Shown here piece by piece: positions 27,446 through 36,700 of a stretch of DNA of 64,000 nucleotides. The translations under genes were made by a program, and so were the position numbers. The first letter of the stretch is position 1. Each line of letters begins with the position of its first letter. Location: positions 207,837-271,836 of the forward strand of contig NZ_JADTQG010000004.1 in assembly GCF_016008875.1 (NCBI RefSeq), read 5' to 3'. Below the pieces are notes generated by a model. That model was not told where the DNA came from and made no database searches. It saw nothing but the letters and a program-made list of their open reading frames with translations. Origin of the DNA: Ectopseudomonas mendocina (lineage in GTDB: Bacteria > Pseudomonadota > Gammaproteobacteria > Pseudomonadales > Pseudomonadaceae).

Positions 27446-28387
27446 ATGGCCGATAGCGCTTACTTCACCCTCCTCGATCACGAAGGCCTGCTCGCCGTAC
27501 GCGGCGCGGACGCGGCCAAGTTCCTGCAGGGCCAGGTGACCTGCAACCTCAATTACCTGAGTGCCAGCCAATCGAGCCTCGGCGCTCGCTGCACGCCCAA
27601 GGGCCGCATGCTGTCGAGCTTTCGCATCGTCCCGGTGGACGACGGCTACCTGCTGGCCATGGCCCGCGAGCTGATCGAGTCGCAACAGGCCGACCTGCAG
27701 AAGTATGCGGTGTTCTCCAAATCCAAGCTCAGCGATGAAAGCGCCGCCTGGGTCCGTTTTGGCCTGGCCGGCGGCGACGCCGTGCTCGGCGAACTCGGCC
27801 TGCAATTGGGAGCTGCCAGCGACGCCATCACCAGCGCGGAGCAGTTGATTGCCGTACGCCTGAGCGATGGTCGTGCCGAGCTGTGGGCTCCGGCCACCGA
27901 GGCGGAGCAATTGCGAGGCCGCCTCTCCGCCCTGCTGCCGCAAGCACCTCTGAACGACTGGCTGCTGGCTCAGGTACGCGCGGGTGTAGGCCAGGTGTTC
28001 GGCGCCACGCGTGAGCTGTTCATCCCACAGATGATCAACCTGCAGGCCCTGGGCGGCGTGAGTTTTAAGAAGGGCTGCTACACCGGGCAGGAGATCGTCG
28101 CGCGCATGCAGTACCTGGGCAAACTCAAGCGCCGCCTGCAGCGCCTGCGCCTGGTCGCCGAAGCACTACCGGCCGTCGGCGATGAATTGTTCTCCCCAGT
28201 GCATGGCTCCAGCGTCGGCGAAGTGGTGCTCGCGGCCCAGGCCGACGATGCCATCGAACTGCTCGCCGTGCTTCAGGAAGACGCCGTGAACGACGGCCGC
28301 ATTCATCTCGGCAGCAGTGATGGCCCGGCGCTGACCCTGCTCGATCTGCCTTACCAGCTGGATGCCGACAAGGAAATCCAGCGCTGA
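27446..28387 (+). CDS. ygfZ: tRNA-modifying/folate-binding protein YgfZ
   Basis: The 313-aa protein has the GcvT-like fold and the signature GVSFKKGCYTGQEIVARMQY, whose cysteine is the family's conserved residue. YgfZ binds folate and supports repair or assembly of some iron-sulfur enzymes such as MiaB. The ATG at 27446 gives MADSAYFTLLDHEGLLAV, matching other pseudomonads; an in-frame ATG at 27413 is possible. Neither has a clear ribosome site. Confidence 0.88.
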   Translation: MADSAYFTLLDHEGLLAVRGADAAKFLQGQVTCNLNYLSASQSSLGARCTPKGRMLSSFRIVPVDDGYLLAMARELIESQQADLQKYAVFSKSKLSDESAAWVRFGLAGGDAVLGELGLQLGAASDAITSAEQLIAVRLSDGRAELWAPATEAEQLRGRLSALLPQAPLNDWLLAQVRAGVGQVFGATRELFIPQMINLQALGGVSFKKGCYTGQEIVARMQYLGKLKRRLQRLRLVAEALPAVGDELFSPVHGSSVGEVVLAAQADDAIELLAVLQEDAVNDGRIHLGSSDGPALTLLDLPYQLDADKEIQR

Positions 28388-28434
28388 TTAACGTCCTGGC
28401 GCCGCCGCATCGGGCCGCCTATAGAGAGCCTTTA

Positions 28435-29271
28435 ATGAGCAAGCTTGCTGAAAAAGTCCAACAGGAACTGATCCATGCCATCGAGAACGATGAGCTGGTG
28501 CTGCCCACCCTGCCCGAAGTGGCGCTGAAGGTTCGCGAAGCCGCAGAAGACCCCAACGTGGGCATCCCACAGATCAGCAAGGTGATTGGCAACGATGCTG
28601 CCCTCACCGCGCGCATCATCAAGGTGGTCAACAGCCCACTGCTGCGCAGCAGCAAGGAGATCACCGACCTGCAGATGGCAGTCAGCCGCCTGGGCATCAA
28701 CTACACCTGCAACCTGGCCACCGGACTGGCCATGGAGCAGATGTTCCAGGCCACCAGCGACGTGGTTGATCGCAAAATGCGCGAAGTGTGGAACAAGAGC
28801 ACTGAAATTGCCGGTATCTGCCACGTATTGTGCCGCCACTACACGCGCCTTATGCCCGATCAGGCCACCCTCGCCGGCCTGGTGCACCAGATCGGCGTAT
28901 TGCCGATTCTCACCTATGCCGAGGAGCACAACGAGCTGCTGGCCGATTCAATCAGCCTCAACCACGTGATCGAACAGATTCATCCGATCATCGGCGACAA
29001 GATCCTGCGCACCTGGGAATTTCCCGAGCCCATCGCCGTCGTGCCCAGCCAATATCTGGACTTCAGCCGCAACTCGGCCAAGGTCGACTACGTCGACATC
29101 GTCCAGGTCGCCACCCTGCAGAGCTACCTGGGCAGCGAGCACCCCTACACCCAGCTCGACTGGAGCAAGGTACCGGCGTTCGCCAAGCTCGGCCTGGACC
29201 CGCAGGTCGATATGCAGGCCGACGAAGACATGTCGGCTGCGATGGAAGCGGCCATGAGCATGCTGCAATAA
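28435..29271 (+). CDS. HDOD-domain signalling protein
   Basis: The 278-aa product is nearly all one HDOD domain: PTLPEVALKVREAAEDP, then QISKVIGNDAALTARIIKVVNSP and LVHQIGVLPILTYAEE. HDOD proteins are HD-like regulators linked to motility, biofilm and stress signalling. The domain lacks a full HD metal site, so enzymatic activity is doubtful. It follows ygfZ by 47 bases. Confidence 0.85.
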   Translation: MSKLAEKVQQELIHAIENDELVLPTLPEVALKVREAAEDPNVGIPQISKVIGNDAALTARIIKVVNSPLLRSSKEITDLQMAVSRLGINYTCNLATGLAMEQMFQATSDVVDRKMREVWNKSTEIAGICHVLCRHYTRLMPDQATLAGLVHQIGVLPILTYAEEHNELLADSISLNHVIEQIHPIIGDKILRTWEFPEPIAVVPSQYLDFSRNSAKVDYVDIVQVATLQSYLGSEHPYTQLDWSKVPAFAKLGLDPQVDMQADEDMSAAMEAAMSMLQ

Positions 29272-29336
29272 ATGCATCTCGCCACGGATGGCGAACTGCC
29301 TCTACACTCAAGTCGATCGCCTGAGGAAGTAGAGCC

Positions 29337-30092
29337 ATGCGTTATGCATTTGTCCTGCTCGTCCTGTTGTGCGGCAGCGTCCAGGCTGCCGAGCAAGTGC
29401 GCCTTACCAACGGCGAATGGCCACCCTATCAGGGCGAAAGCCTGCCCCACCAGGGTGTCGCGTCACGCATCATCGCCGAGGCATTCGCGCTGCAGGGCAT
29501 CGACGTGCAATGGGAGTTTCATCCCTGGGCGCGCTCTCTGAAAATTGCTGAGCAGGGCCTGCGCCCAGGCAGCGCCGTCTGGTTCTACAGCCCTGAGCGC
29601 GCAGAGCACTTTCTCATCAGCGACGCGGTAATCGAAAGCGGCTATCACCTGTTTTATCGCAAGGATTTCGCCTTCGACTGGCGCAACATCAAGGACCTGC
29701 GCGGCCTGCGCATCGCCGTGACACGTGGCTATGATCACGGCGACGCCTTTCGCCGCGCCGAAGCGGCCGGTGAACTCCAGGTGGTGCGCCTGACCAGCGA
29801 TGAACAGGGTCTACGTCAATTGCTCGCCGGGCGCATCGACCTGTTTCCGGTCGACAAGGTGGTAGGCTTCGACCTGCTGCACCGAAAGTTCACTGCCACC
29901 GAGCGCCAGCGCCTGAGCTTTCACCCCAGGCCGCTGCACAGCGCCAGCATGTATCTGCTGCTGTCGCGTAACGTGCCTGGCAATGTCGAGCTGATGCAGC
30001 GCTTCAACCTCGGCCTTAAGCAACTGCGCGACAGCGGCAAGGTTTCCCAGTACCTGATGGAGATTCAGCAGCCGCTAAGCCTCAGCCACTGA
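29337..30092 (+). CDS. Periplasmic solute-binding protein (family 3)
   Basis: The 251-aa protein has a short signal peptide (LLVLLCGSVQAAEQV, cut near residue 18) and the type II binding-protein fold: VRLTNGEWPPYQGESL, DLRGLRIAVTRGYDHGD, LLAGRIDLFPVDK. No ABC permease gene is adjacent, so it is probably an orphan receptor-like protein of the kind common in Pseudomonas. GAGG precedes the ATG. Its 3' end overlaps the convergent tctE-like gene by 18 bases. The ligand is unknown. Confidence 0.85.
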   Translation: MRYAFVLLVLLCGSVQAAEQVRLTNGEWPPYQGESLPHQGVASRIIAEAFALQGIDVQWEFHPWARSLKIAEQGLRPGSAVWFYSPERAEHFLISDAVIESGYHLFYRKDFAFDWRNIKDLRGLRIAVTRGYDHGDAFRRAEAAGELQVVRLTSDEQGLRQLLAGRIDLFPVDKVVGFDLLHRKFTATERQRLSFHPRPLHSASMYLLLSRNVPGNVELMQRFNLGLKQLRDSGKVSQYLMEIQQPLSLSH

Positions 30093-31472
30093 TAGCGGAA
30101 ATTCGACGCGCACCCGCAGGCCGTGCGGCTGCGCCTGATGCAGGCTGATTCTGGCCTGATGGGCGCGGCAGATCTCACCGACGATGGCCAAGCCAAGGCC
30201 CGCACCATTGCCCAGATTGCTGCGCCTGTAGAAGCGCTCGAAAACCTTCTCGTGCTCGGCTTCGGGAATGCCCGGGCCGTCATCCTCGACCTCCAGCACG
30301 GCTGGTGCCAAGGCGCGGATGATCAGATTGCCACCGGCCGGTGTATGCGCCAGCGCGTTATCCAACAAATTGCTCAACAACTCATTGAGCAGCGTTGGCT
30401 CGCCATCGATCCACACCGGCTGCTCAGCCTCCAGCGCCAGCGCAACGCCACGGGCATGAGCCAGGGGTGCCATGGCCAGACCCAGTTCGCGGGCCAGTTG
30501 GCTGAGGTCTATACGCTGCGCGCCCCCTTCGGTAATGGCCCGTGCGCCACTTTCGATACGCGCCAGGGACAGCAGCTGATTGGCCAGCAAGGTGAGGCGA
30601 TCCCCCTGCTGCGCCGCCTGTTCCAGCGTGCTGCGCCATTGCTCCGGCTCCTCGGCACGCAAGCCCAGGGCAATGCGCGCCTTGAGCGCCGCCAGCGGCG
30701 TACGCAACTCATGGGCCGCGTCGGCAATGAACTGCGACTGACGCTCGAACAACCTCTGCAAGCGCTCGTTGAACTGGTTGAGCGTTTCCACCAGCGGCAG
30801 CACCTCACGTGGCAGCCCCCCGTCCGGCAGCGGCTGCAGGTCATCACTGGCCCGTTCGGCCACTTCCCGGCGCAGCGCCTCCAGCGGGCGCAAGGCCAGG
30901 TTCACCGCCAACCACACCAGCAACAATGCGCTGACCGAAAGCAGACCCATGCGCCACAGGGTGCCGATCAGCAGCTCACGGGCCATACGCTCACGCGCGC
31001 CCTGGGTTTCCGCCACGCGGATTTCGGCAATGCCATTGAGTTGTGGCTCGCTGACCGGCTGCAGCAGACTGACCACGCGGACACCCTGATTGCGGTACTG
31101 GGCATCGTAGAAATGCGCCAGTGCCGGATAGTCATCGGTGCGCGGAGTGCCCGGCGGCGCAGGCGGCAGGTCCTCGTAACCGGAAACCTGATTGCCCTGC
31201 AGATCGAGCACCTGGTAGTAGATGCGCCCGGCGCTGTCGTAGGCGAAGGTATCCAGCGCCACGTAAGGGATATTCGCGCGCAGCCGACCATCCTCGGTAT
31301 ACAGGCCCTCGGCCACGGCCCGCGCCGACGCCAGCAGCGTGCGGTCATAGGCCGTATCCGCTGCACGGCGGGCACTCCAGTAGGCACTGAAGCTGCTCAA
31401 TAGCAGGATCAGCGACAGCAGCAGTGCCAGACGCCGCAGCAGACGCCCGCGCAGGCTGATGCCACGATTCAT
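30075..31472 (-). CDS. tctE: Sensor histidine kinase TctE-like
   Basis: The 465-aa kinase has two membrane helices (about 13-32 and 165-187) around a periplasmic sensor region, then HAMP, the phosphoacceptor H254 in AAHELRTPLAAL and the ATPase boxes LLDNALAHTPAGG, DDGPGIP and GAGLGLAIV. It forms an operon with the response regulator gene (ATGA overlap). Proximity to opdH and tctCBA supports tricarboxylate sensing as in Salmonella TctDE; the ligand is inferred. Confidence 0.88.
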   Translation of the reverse strand: MNRGISLRGRLLRRLALLLSLILLLSSFSAYWSARRAADTAYDRTLLASARAVAEGLYTEDGRLRANIPYVALDTFAYDSAGRIYYQVLDLQGNQVSGYEDLPPAPPGTPRTDDYPALAHFYDAQYRNQGVRVVSLLQPVSEPQLNGIAEIRVAETQGARERMARELLIGTLWRMGLLSVSALLLVWLAVNLALRPLEALRREVAERASDDLQPLPDGGLPREVLPLVETLNQFNERLQRLFERQSQFIADAAHELRTPLAALKARIALGLRAEEPEQWRSTLEQAAQQGDRLTLLANQLLSLARIESGARAITEGGAQRIDLSQLARELGLAMAPLAHARGVALALEAEQPVWIDGEPTLLNELLSNLLDNALAHTPAGGNLIIRALAPAVLEVEDDGPGIPEAEHEKVFERFYRRSNLGNGAGLGLAIVGEICRAHQARISLHQAQPHGLRVRVEFPLSVAEA

Positions 31473-32140
31473 GCCTCGACCGCCTCCAGCAAGTAGCCGA
31501 GACCGCGGAAGGTGACGATACGCACGGCGCTGCCTTCGAGTTTCTTGCGCAGGCGATGAATGTAGATCTCGATGGCATCCGGGCTGGCGTCCTCGTCCAG
31601 GCCGAACACCTGCGCCGCCAGTTGCTCCTTGCTCATCACCCGGCCCGGCCTGGCGATCATCGCCTCCAGCACCGCCTGCTCACGGGCGGTGAGGCTAAGG
31701 GCCTCGCCACCGAGGCTGAAACGGCGAGCGCCGAGGTCGTAGACCAGATCGCCACAGCGCTGCAATTGCTCGCCGCCGAGCACGCTGCGCCGCAGCAGGG
31801 CCTTGACCCGCGCTTCCAGCTCGGTCAGCTCGAAGGGCTTGGCCAGGTAGTCATCGGCGCCGAGGTTGAGCCCGTGCACGCGGTCCTTGACCTCGCCACG
31901 TGCGGTCAGCATCAGCACCGGCAGGGTCTGGCCACGGTCGCGCAGACGCGCCAGCACGGCGAAACCGTCCAGCCGTGGCAGGCCGATATCGAGAATCGCC
32001 AGCGCATAATCCTCGCTGGAAAGCGCCAGATCAGCCGTGACGCCATCGTGCAGCACGTCCACCGTCCAGCCGGCGCCTTTCAACGCCTGGGCCACGCTTT
32101 CCGCCAATTGCGGATGGTCTTCGACCAGCAGAATCCGCAC
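31469..32140 (-). CDS. tctD: OmpR-family response regulator TctD-like
   Basis: The 223-aa regulator has the receiver acidic pair, phospho-acceptor D51 (ILDIGLPRLDG) and a C-terminal winged helix (LSLTAREQAVLEAMI, ...VMSKEQLAAQV, IYIHRLRKKLEG). The GTG at 32140 is chosen because GGAGGT lies 4 bases upstream and the product then begins VRILLVEDH. It is divergent from the porin gene, its likely target. Confidence 0.9.
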   Translation of the reverse strand: MRILLVEDHPQLAESVAQALKGAGWTVDVLHDGVTADLALSSEDYALAILDIGLPRLDGFAVLARLRDRGQTLPVLMLTARGEVKDRVHGLNLGADDYLAKPFELTELEARVKALLRRSVLGGEQLQRCGDLVYDLGARRFSLGGEALSLTAREQAVLEAMIARPGRVMSKEQLAAQVFGLDEDASPDAIEIYIHRLRKKLEGSAVRIVTFRGLGYLLEAVEA

Positions 32141-32320
32141 CGCTACCTCCAACTGCAGCATCGTTAAAGGCGCGCAGTTTAGCGCCGCTACGCCTGCTGT
32201 GAATTGCTCAAATGCCAAAGCGGCAAACGAAACGGTATCCGCGCAGCCCTGCGCTGGTAACGCTGAAAAACTTTTCACCATGAAAGCCTAGCGAAAGCTT
32301 GCCCTCATAGCATCGATCAA

Positions 32321-32367
32321 AGGTGGCTCGATCCACCTGCTCAAGCGACCTGGCAGTGGTGCCAGGT
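32321..32367 (+). other. Two hairpins in the opdH leader
   Basis: GGTGGctcgatCCACC (32321-32336) and ACCTGGCA-GTGG-TGCCAGGT (32348-32367, perfect 8-bp stem) lie in the untranslated leader before the porin start. The second arm pair could also be a DNA operator. Confidence 0.5.
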
Positions 32368-32373
32368 GGCGAC

Positions 32374-32385
32374 AAGAACAAAAAT
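32374..32385 (+). promoter_or_regulatory. A-rich Hfq/Crc-type motif at the opdH start
   Basis: AAGAACAAAAAT is four successive AAN triplets directly before the TGGAGA ribosome site and 9 bases before the opdH ATG. AANAANAA-type motifs next to the start are known Hfq-Crc repression sites in Pseudomonas. Confidence 0.6.
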
Positions 32386-32394
32386 GGAGACCAC

Positions 32395-33663
32395 ATGATG
32401 CTCGCAGCCTCACGCCAGGCCCTGTCGCCTGTCCGCCTGCTCTGCCTGGCAATCGCCGCCACCGGCGCTGCCCCCCTCGCCAACGCCGCCTTCATCGAAG
32501 ACAGCACCGCCAGCCTCACTGCCACCAATATCTACCTCAACCGTGACTTCCGCGAAGGCTCCGGCCAGAACAAGCGCGAAGAATGGGGTCAGGGTTTTCG
32601 CCTCGACCTGCAATCGGGCTACACCGAAGGCACCGTGGGCTTCGGCCTCGACGCCATGGGCCTGCTCGGTATCAAGCTCGATTCGGGTCGCGGCCGCACC
32701 GGCACCGACCTGTTGCCCGTTCACGACGACGGGCGCTCCGCCGACGAGTTCAGCCGCCTGGGCCTGACCGCCAAGGTCAAGGTCTCCGCCACCGAACTGC
32801 GCTACGGCTCCCACGTGCCGGAACTGCCGGTGGTCAAGGCCAGCGACAGCCGCCTGCTGCCGCAGGTGTTCGAGGGCGGCCTGCTGACCTCTTCCGAACT
32901 CGAAGGCCTGACCTTCACCGGCGGCCGCCTGGACAAGGTCATCGACCGCGCCTCCACCAACGAAGAAGACATGGTGCTCAACAGCAAGAACCGCCGCTTT
33001 GCCGGTGGCGTCAGCGCTGACCACCTTGACCTGGCCGGTGTCGATTACAAATTCGCGCCCGGTTTCACCGGCCGTTACTATTTCGCCGATCTGGACGACA
33101 TCTATCGCCAGCATTTTCTCGGCCTGCTGAGCAGCCACAAGGTTGGTACCGGCACCCTGAGCAGCGACCTGCGCCTGATCTACAGCAGCGACAGCGGCGC
33201 CGCCAAGGCCGGCAAGGTCGATAACCGCGCCATCAACGCCATGGTCAGCTACGGCCTGGGCAACCACAAGGTTGGCCTGGGCTTCCAGGACATGAGCGGC
33301 GACACCGGCTTCGCCTACATCGACGGCAGCGATCCGTTCCTGATCAACTTCGTGCAGATCAACGATTTCGCCAACGCCGACGAACGTTCCTGGCAGGCTC
33401 GCTACGACTACAACTTCGCCGGCATCGGCGTTCCCGGCCTGACCTTCATGACCCGCTACATCCGTGGTGACGATGCGCGTATCGCCGGTTCCGACGAGCG
33501 TGGCGGCGAATGGGAGCGCGATATCGAGCTCAAGTACGTGGTGCAGAGCGGCCCGCTCAAGGACCTCTACGTACGGCTACGCAACGCCAGCTTCCGCTCC
33601 GACTTCGCCCGCGATGCGGACGAGAACCGCGTCATCGTCGGCTACACGCTGCCAATCTGGTAA
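32395..33663 (+). CDS. opdH: OprD-family outer-membrane porin, OpdH-like
   Basis: The 422-aa product has a signal peptide (cut near ANA, about residue 27), then FIEDSTASLTATNIYLNRDF, the typical OprD-family opening. It ends in the aromatic beta-barrel terminus VGYTLPIW. OpdH of P. aeruginosa takes up tricarboxylates such as cis-aconitate. The match to OpdH rather than another OprD paralogue rests mainly on the adjoining tctCBA and tctDE genes. TGGAGA precedes the ATG at 32395; a second ATG follows at once. Confidence 0.85.
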   Translation: MMLAASRQALSPVRLLCLAIAATGAAPLANAAFIEDSTASLTATNIYLNRDFREGSGQNKREEWGQGFRLDLQSGYTEGTVGFGLDAMGLLGIKLDSGRGRTGTDLLPVHDDGRSADEFSRLGLTAKVKVSATELRYGSHVPELPVVKASDSRLLPQVFEGGLLTSSELEGLTFTGGRLDKVIDRASTNEEDMVLNSKNRRFAGGVSADHLDLAGVDYKFAPGFTGRYYFADLDDIYRQHFLGLLSSHKVGTGTLSSDLRLIYSSDSGAAKAGKVDNRAINAMVSYGLGNHKVGLGFQDMSGDTGFAYIDGSDPFLINFVQINDFANADERSWQARYDYNFAGIGVPGLTFMTRYIRGDDARIAGSDERGGEWERDIELKYVVQSGPLKDLYVRLRNASFRSDFARDADENRVIVGYTLPIW

Positions 33664-33675
33664 ACAACAACAAGA
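33662..33675 (+). promoter_or_regulatory. A-rich Hfq/Crc-type motif before tctC
   Basis: AAACAACAACAAGA contains AAC-AAC-AAC-AAG, an excellent AAN-repeat motif, 20 bases before the tctC start and immediately after the opdH stop. Confidence 0.6.
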
Positions 33676-33694
33676 CTCGCGAGGAATCACCGTC

Positions 33695-34672
33695 ATGAAA
33701 TCCGTCCTGACCCGCGCCGCGCTGGCAACCGCCTGCCTGGCCTTTGCCGGCCAACTGCTGGCTGCCGAACCCAAGCGCCCCGAATGCATCGCCCCGGCCA
33801 AACCCGGTGGCGGCTTCGACCTGACCTGCAAGCTGGCCCAGAGCGGCCTGAAGGATACCGGCCTGCTCAAGGCGCCGATGCGCGTCACCTACATGCCCGG
33901 CGGCGTTGGCGCCGTGGCCTACAACGCCGTGGTCGCCCAGCGCGCCAAGGACCCGGGCACCATCACCGCCTTCTCCTCCGGCTCGCTGCTCAACCTGGCC
34001 CAGGGCAAATTCGGCCGCTACGACGAGAACGCCGTGCGCTGGCTGGCCGCCATCGGCACCGACTACGGCGCCATCACCGTGCGTGAAGATGCCCCTTGGA
34101 AGAACCTCAACGAGCTGGTCGAGGCTCTGAAGAAGGACCCGACCAGCGTGGTCTTCGGCGCTGGCGCGACCATTGGCGGCCAGGACTGGATGCAGACCGC
34201 GCTGATCGCCCGCGCTGCCGGTATCGACCCGCAGTCGCTGCGCTACGTGGCCTTCGAAGGCGGCGGCGAAACCCTGACTGCCATGCTCGGCGGCCACGTG
34301 CAGGTCACCTCCAGCGGCCTCGGCGAAGTCACCCCGCAACTGGCCGCCGGCAAGGTGCGCATCCTCGCCGTACTGTCCGACGAGCGACTGCCGGGCAAGC
34401 TGGCCGATATCCCCACCGCCAAGGAACAGGGTTTCGACATCAGCTGGCCGGTGATCCGTGGTTTCTACATGGGTCCGCAGGTCAGCGACGAGCAGTTCGC
34501 CTGGTGGCAGCAGCAGTTCGAGCAGATGCTGGCCCGTGACGACTTCGCTGCGCTGCGCGAGCAACGTGACCTGTTCCCCCTGTCGCTCACCGGCGACGAG
34601 CTCAACGCCTTCGTCCTCAAGCAAGTGCAGGAATACAAGGCGCTGGCCGGCGAGTTCGGCCTGGTCCAGTAA
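33695..34672 (+). CDS. tctC: Tricarboxylate-binding periplasmic protein TctC
   Basis: The 325-aa protein has a signal peptide (AFAGQLLAAEP) and the Bug/TctC fold: CIAPAKPGGGFDLTCK, RVTYMPGGVGAVAYN, FGAGATIGGQDWM. It captures citrate-type tricarboxylates for the TctAB permease. The ATG at 33695 has GAGG upstream. It sits between the porin and tctB in one transcription direction. Confidence 0.93.
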   Translation: MKSVLTRAALATACLAFAGQLLAAEPKRPECIAPAKPGGGFDLTCKLAQSGLKDTGLLKAPMRVTYMPGGVGAVAYNAVVAQRAKDPGTITAFSSGSLLNLAQGKFGRYDENAVRWLAAIGTDYGAITVREDAPWKNLNELVEALKKDPTSVVFGAGATIGGQDWMQTALIARAAGIDPQSLRYVAFEGGGETLTAMLGGHVQVTSSGLGEVTPQLAAGKVRILAVLSDERLPGKLADIPTAKEQGFDISWPVIRGFYMGPQVSDEQFAWWQQQFEQMLARDDFAALREQRDLFPLSLTGDELNAFVLKQVQEYKALAGEFGLVQ

Positions 34673-34734
34673 CACTCCTGCGTAATCCGCGCTCGGCCAC
34701 CATCCGGTGGCCGGCGCTCCTGAGGTAAATCTCC

Positions 34735-35178
34735 ATGTACGTTCGCCTGTTCTCCGCGATCTGGCTGCTGCTGTGCGCCTGGCTCGCTGTCATTGCCTGG
34801 GGTTTCCAGGCGCCCTTCGCCTACGACCCGGTCGGCCCGCGCGCCTACCCACTGCTGCTTTTAGCGCTGATGGGCAGCGGTAGCCTGTGGCTGATCTACA
34901 AGCCCGGCATGCTCGAGCAGCGCCTGGACATTCCAACTGCGCTGCGCAGCGCACTGTGCGTGGTGGTGCTGCTGGCCTATGCGCTGACCTTCGAGCCGCT
35001 GGGCTTCGTCATCAGCACCGCCCTGGCCACCTTCGCCCTTGGCCTGCTGTTCACCGGTCGCCTGCTGCCCTGCGCCATCAGCGCGGTGCTGATGGGTGTG
35101 CTGCTGTACGTATTGTTCGATCTGCTGCTGGACGTGCCCCTGCCGCTCGGCCTGCTTGAAGCCTTCGTGGAGAGCTGA
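34735..35178 (+). CDS. tctB: Tricarboxylate transporter small membrane subunit TctB
   Basis: The 147-aa protein has four predicted membrane helices, the usual TctB form, and opens MYVRLFSAIWLLLCAWLAV. It partners TctA in sodium-linked tripartite tricarboxylate transport. GAGGT lies before the ATG. The stop is 1 base before the tctA ATG, so the subunits are translated together. Confidence 0.92.
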   Translation: MYVRLFSAIWLLLCAWLAVIAWGFQAPFAYDPVGPRAYPLLLLALMGSGSLWLIYKPGMLEQRLDIPTALRSALCVVVLLAYALTFEPLGFVISTALATFALGLLFTGRLLPCAISAVLMGVLLYVLFDLLLDVPLPLGLLEAFVES

Positions 35179-35179
35179 A

Positions 35180-36700
35180 ATGGAAACCCTTAACTTCCTC
35201 ATGCAGGGCTTCGACGTCGCGACCCGACCGACCAACCTGCTGGTGGCGCTGTTCGGCGCCTTCGTCGGTACCGTGGTCGGCCTGCTGCCGGGCCTCGGCC
35301 CTATCAACGGCGTGGCGCTGCTGCTGCCGCTGGCGTTCGCCCTCGGCCTGCCGCCGGAAACCGCACTGATTCTGCTCGCTGCCGTGTACCTGGGCTGCGA
35401 GTACGGCGGCCGTATCTCCGCCATCCTGCTCAACGTGCCGGGCGACGCCGCGGCCATCATGACCACCCTCGACGGCTACCCGCTGGCCCGTCAGGGCAAG
35501 GCCGGCATCGCCCTGTCGCTGTCCGCCGTCAGCTCCTTCATCGGCAGCATCATCGCCACCTGCGGCGTGGTGCTGTTCGCCCCGCTGCTGGCGAAATGGG
35601 CGGTGGCCTTCGGCCCTGCCGAATATTTCGTGCTGATGGTGTTCGCCATCGCCTGCCTCGGCGGCATGGTCGGCGACAAGCCGGTCAAGACCCTGATGGC
35701 TGCGCTGATCGGCCTGGCCCTGGCCACGGTGGGGGTGGACTCGACCACCGGGGTGTATCGCTTCACCTTCGACAGCGTCAGCCTGTCCGATGGCATCCAG
35801 TTCGTCATCGTGGTGATCGGCTTCTTCAGCGTCAGCGAAATTCTCCTGATGCTGGAAAAGACCCACGGCGGCCAGAAAGCGGTGAAGGCCAGCGGGCGCC
35901 TGCTGTTCAACTTCAAGGAGTTCTGCCTGAGCTTCTGGACCATGATCCGCAGCGCCCTGGCAGGCTTCGTCATCGGCACCCTGCCCGGTGCCGGCGCGAC
36001 CATCGCCAGCGCCATGACCTACATGACCGAGAAGCGCCTGGCCGGCAACAAGGGTCGCTTCGGTGACGGCGACCTGCGCGGCCTGGCCGCTCCGGAAGCG
36101 GCCAACAACGCCTCGGCCTGCGGCTCGCTGATCCCCATGCTGACCCTCGGCGTACCGGGTTCGGGCACCACGGCGGTGATGATCGGCGCGCTGACGCTGT
36201 ACAACATCACCCCCGGCCCGCTGCTGTTCGAACAGCAACCGGACGTGGTCTGGGGCCTGATCGCCTCGCTGTTCATCGGCAACGTCATCCTGCTGGTGAT
36301 GAACATCCCCATGGTCGGCCTGTTCTCACGCATGCTCAGCGTGCCGAACTGGGTGCTGGTACCGGCGATCACCGTGGTCAGCATGGTCGGTGTCTATGCG
36401 GTGCACAGCACCACCTTCGACCTGGTGCTGATGATCGTGCTCGGCGTGTTCGGCTACATCCTACGCAAGCTCGATTTCCCGCTGTCGGCGCTGATTCTCG
36501 GTTTCGTGCTCGGCGAGCTGATGGAAGACAACCTGCGTCGCGCGCTGTCGATTTCCGCCGGTGACCTGGGCATCCTCTGGGGCAGCCCGATTACTCTGGT
36601 GCTGTGGGCACTGGTGGTGCTGATGCTGGCCCTACCGGGCATCCGCTGGATACGCCGCCGCAAGCAGATCAAGGCCGGGGCCGATGCCGCTGCCGCGTGA
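35180..36700 (+). CDS. tctA: Tricarboxylate transporter large membrane subunit TctA
   Basis: The 506-aa permease has about twelve hydrophobic helices and the two TctA signatures: GLLPGLGPINGVALLLP near the start and FVIGTLPGAGATIAS in the second half, plus AAPEAANNASACGSLIP. The ATG at 35180 is chosen because METLNFLMQGF is the usual N-terminus; the open frame runs upstream inside tctB. It overlaps the next gene by 17 bases. Confidence 0.94.
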   Translation: METLNFLMQGFDVATRPTNLLVALFGAFVGTVVGLLPGLGPINGVALLLPLAFALGLPPETALILLAAVYLGCEYGGRISAILLNVPGDAAAIMTTLDGYPLARQGKAGIALSLSAVSSFIGSIIATCGVVLFAPLLAKWAVAFGPAEYFVLMVFAIACLGGMVGDKPVKTLMAALIGLALATVGVDSTTGVYRFTFDSVSLSDGIQFVIVVIGFFSVSEILLMLEKTHGGQKAVKASGRLLFNFKEFCLSFWTMIRSALAGFVIGTLPGAGATIASAMTYMTEKRLAGNKGRFGDGDLRGLAAPEAANNASACGSLIPMLTLGVPGSGTTAVMIGALTLYNITPGPLLFEQQPDVVWGLIASLFIGNVILLVMNIPMVGLFSRMLSVPNWVLVPAITVVSMVGVYAVHSTTFDLVLMIVLGVFGYILRKLDFPLSALILGFVLGELMEDNLRRALSISAGDLGILWGSPITLVLWALVVLMLALPGIRWIRRRKQIKAGADAAAA

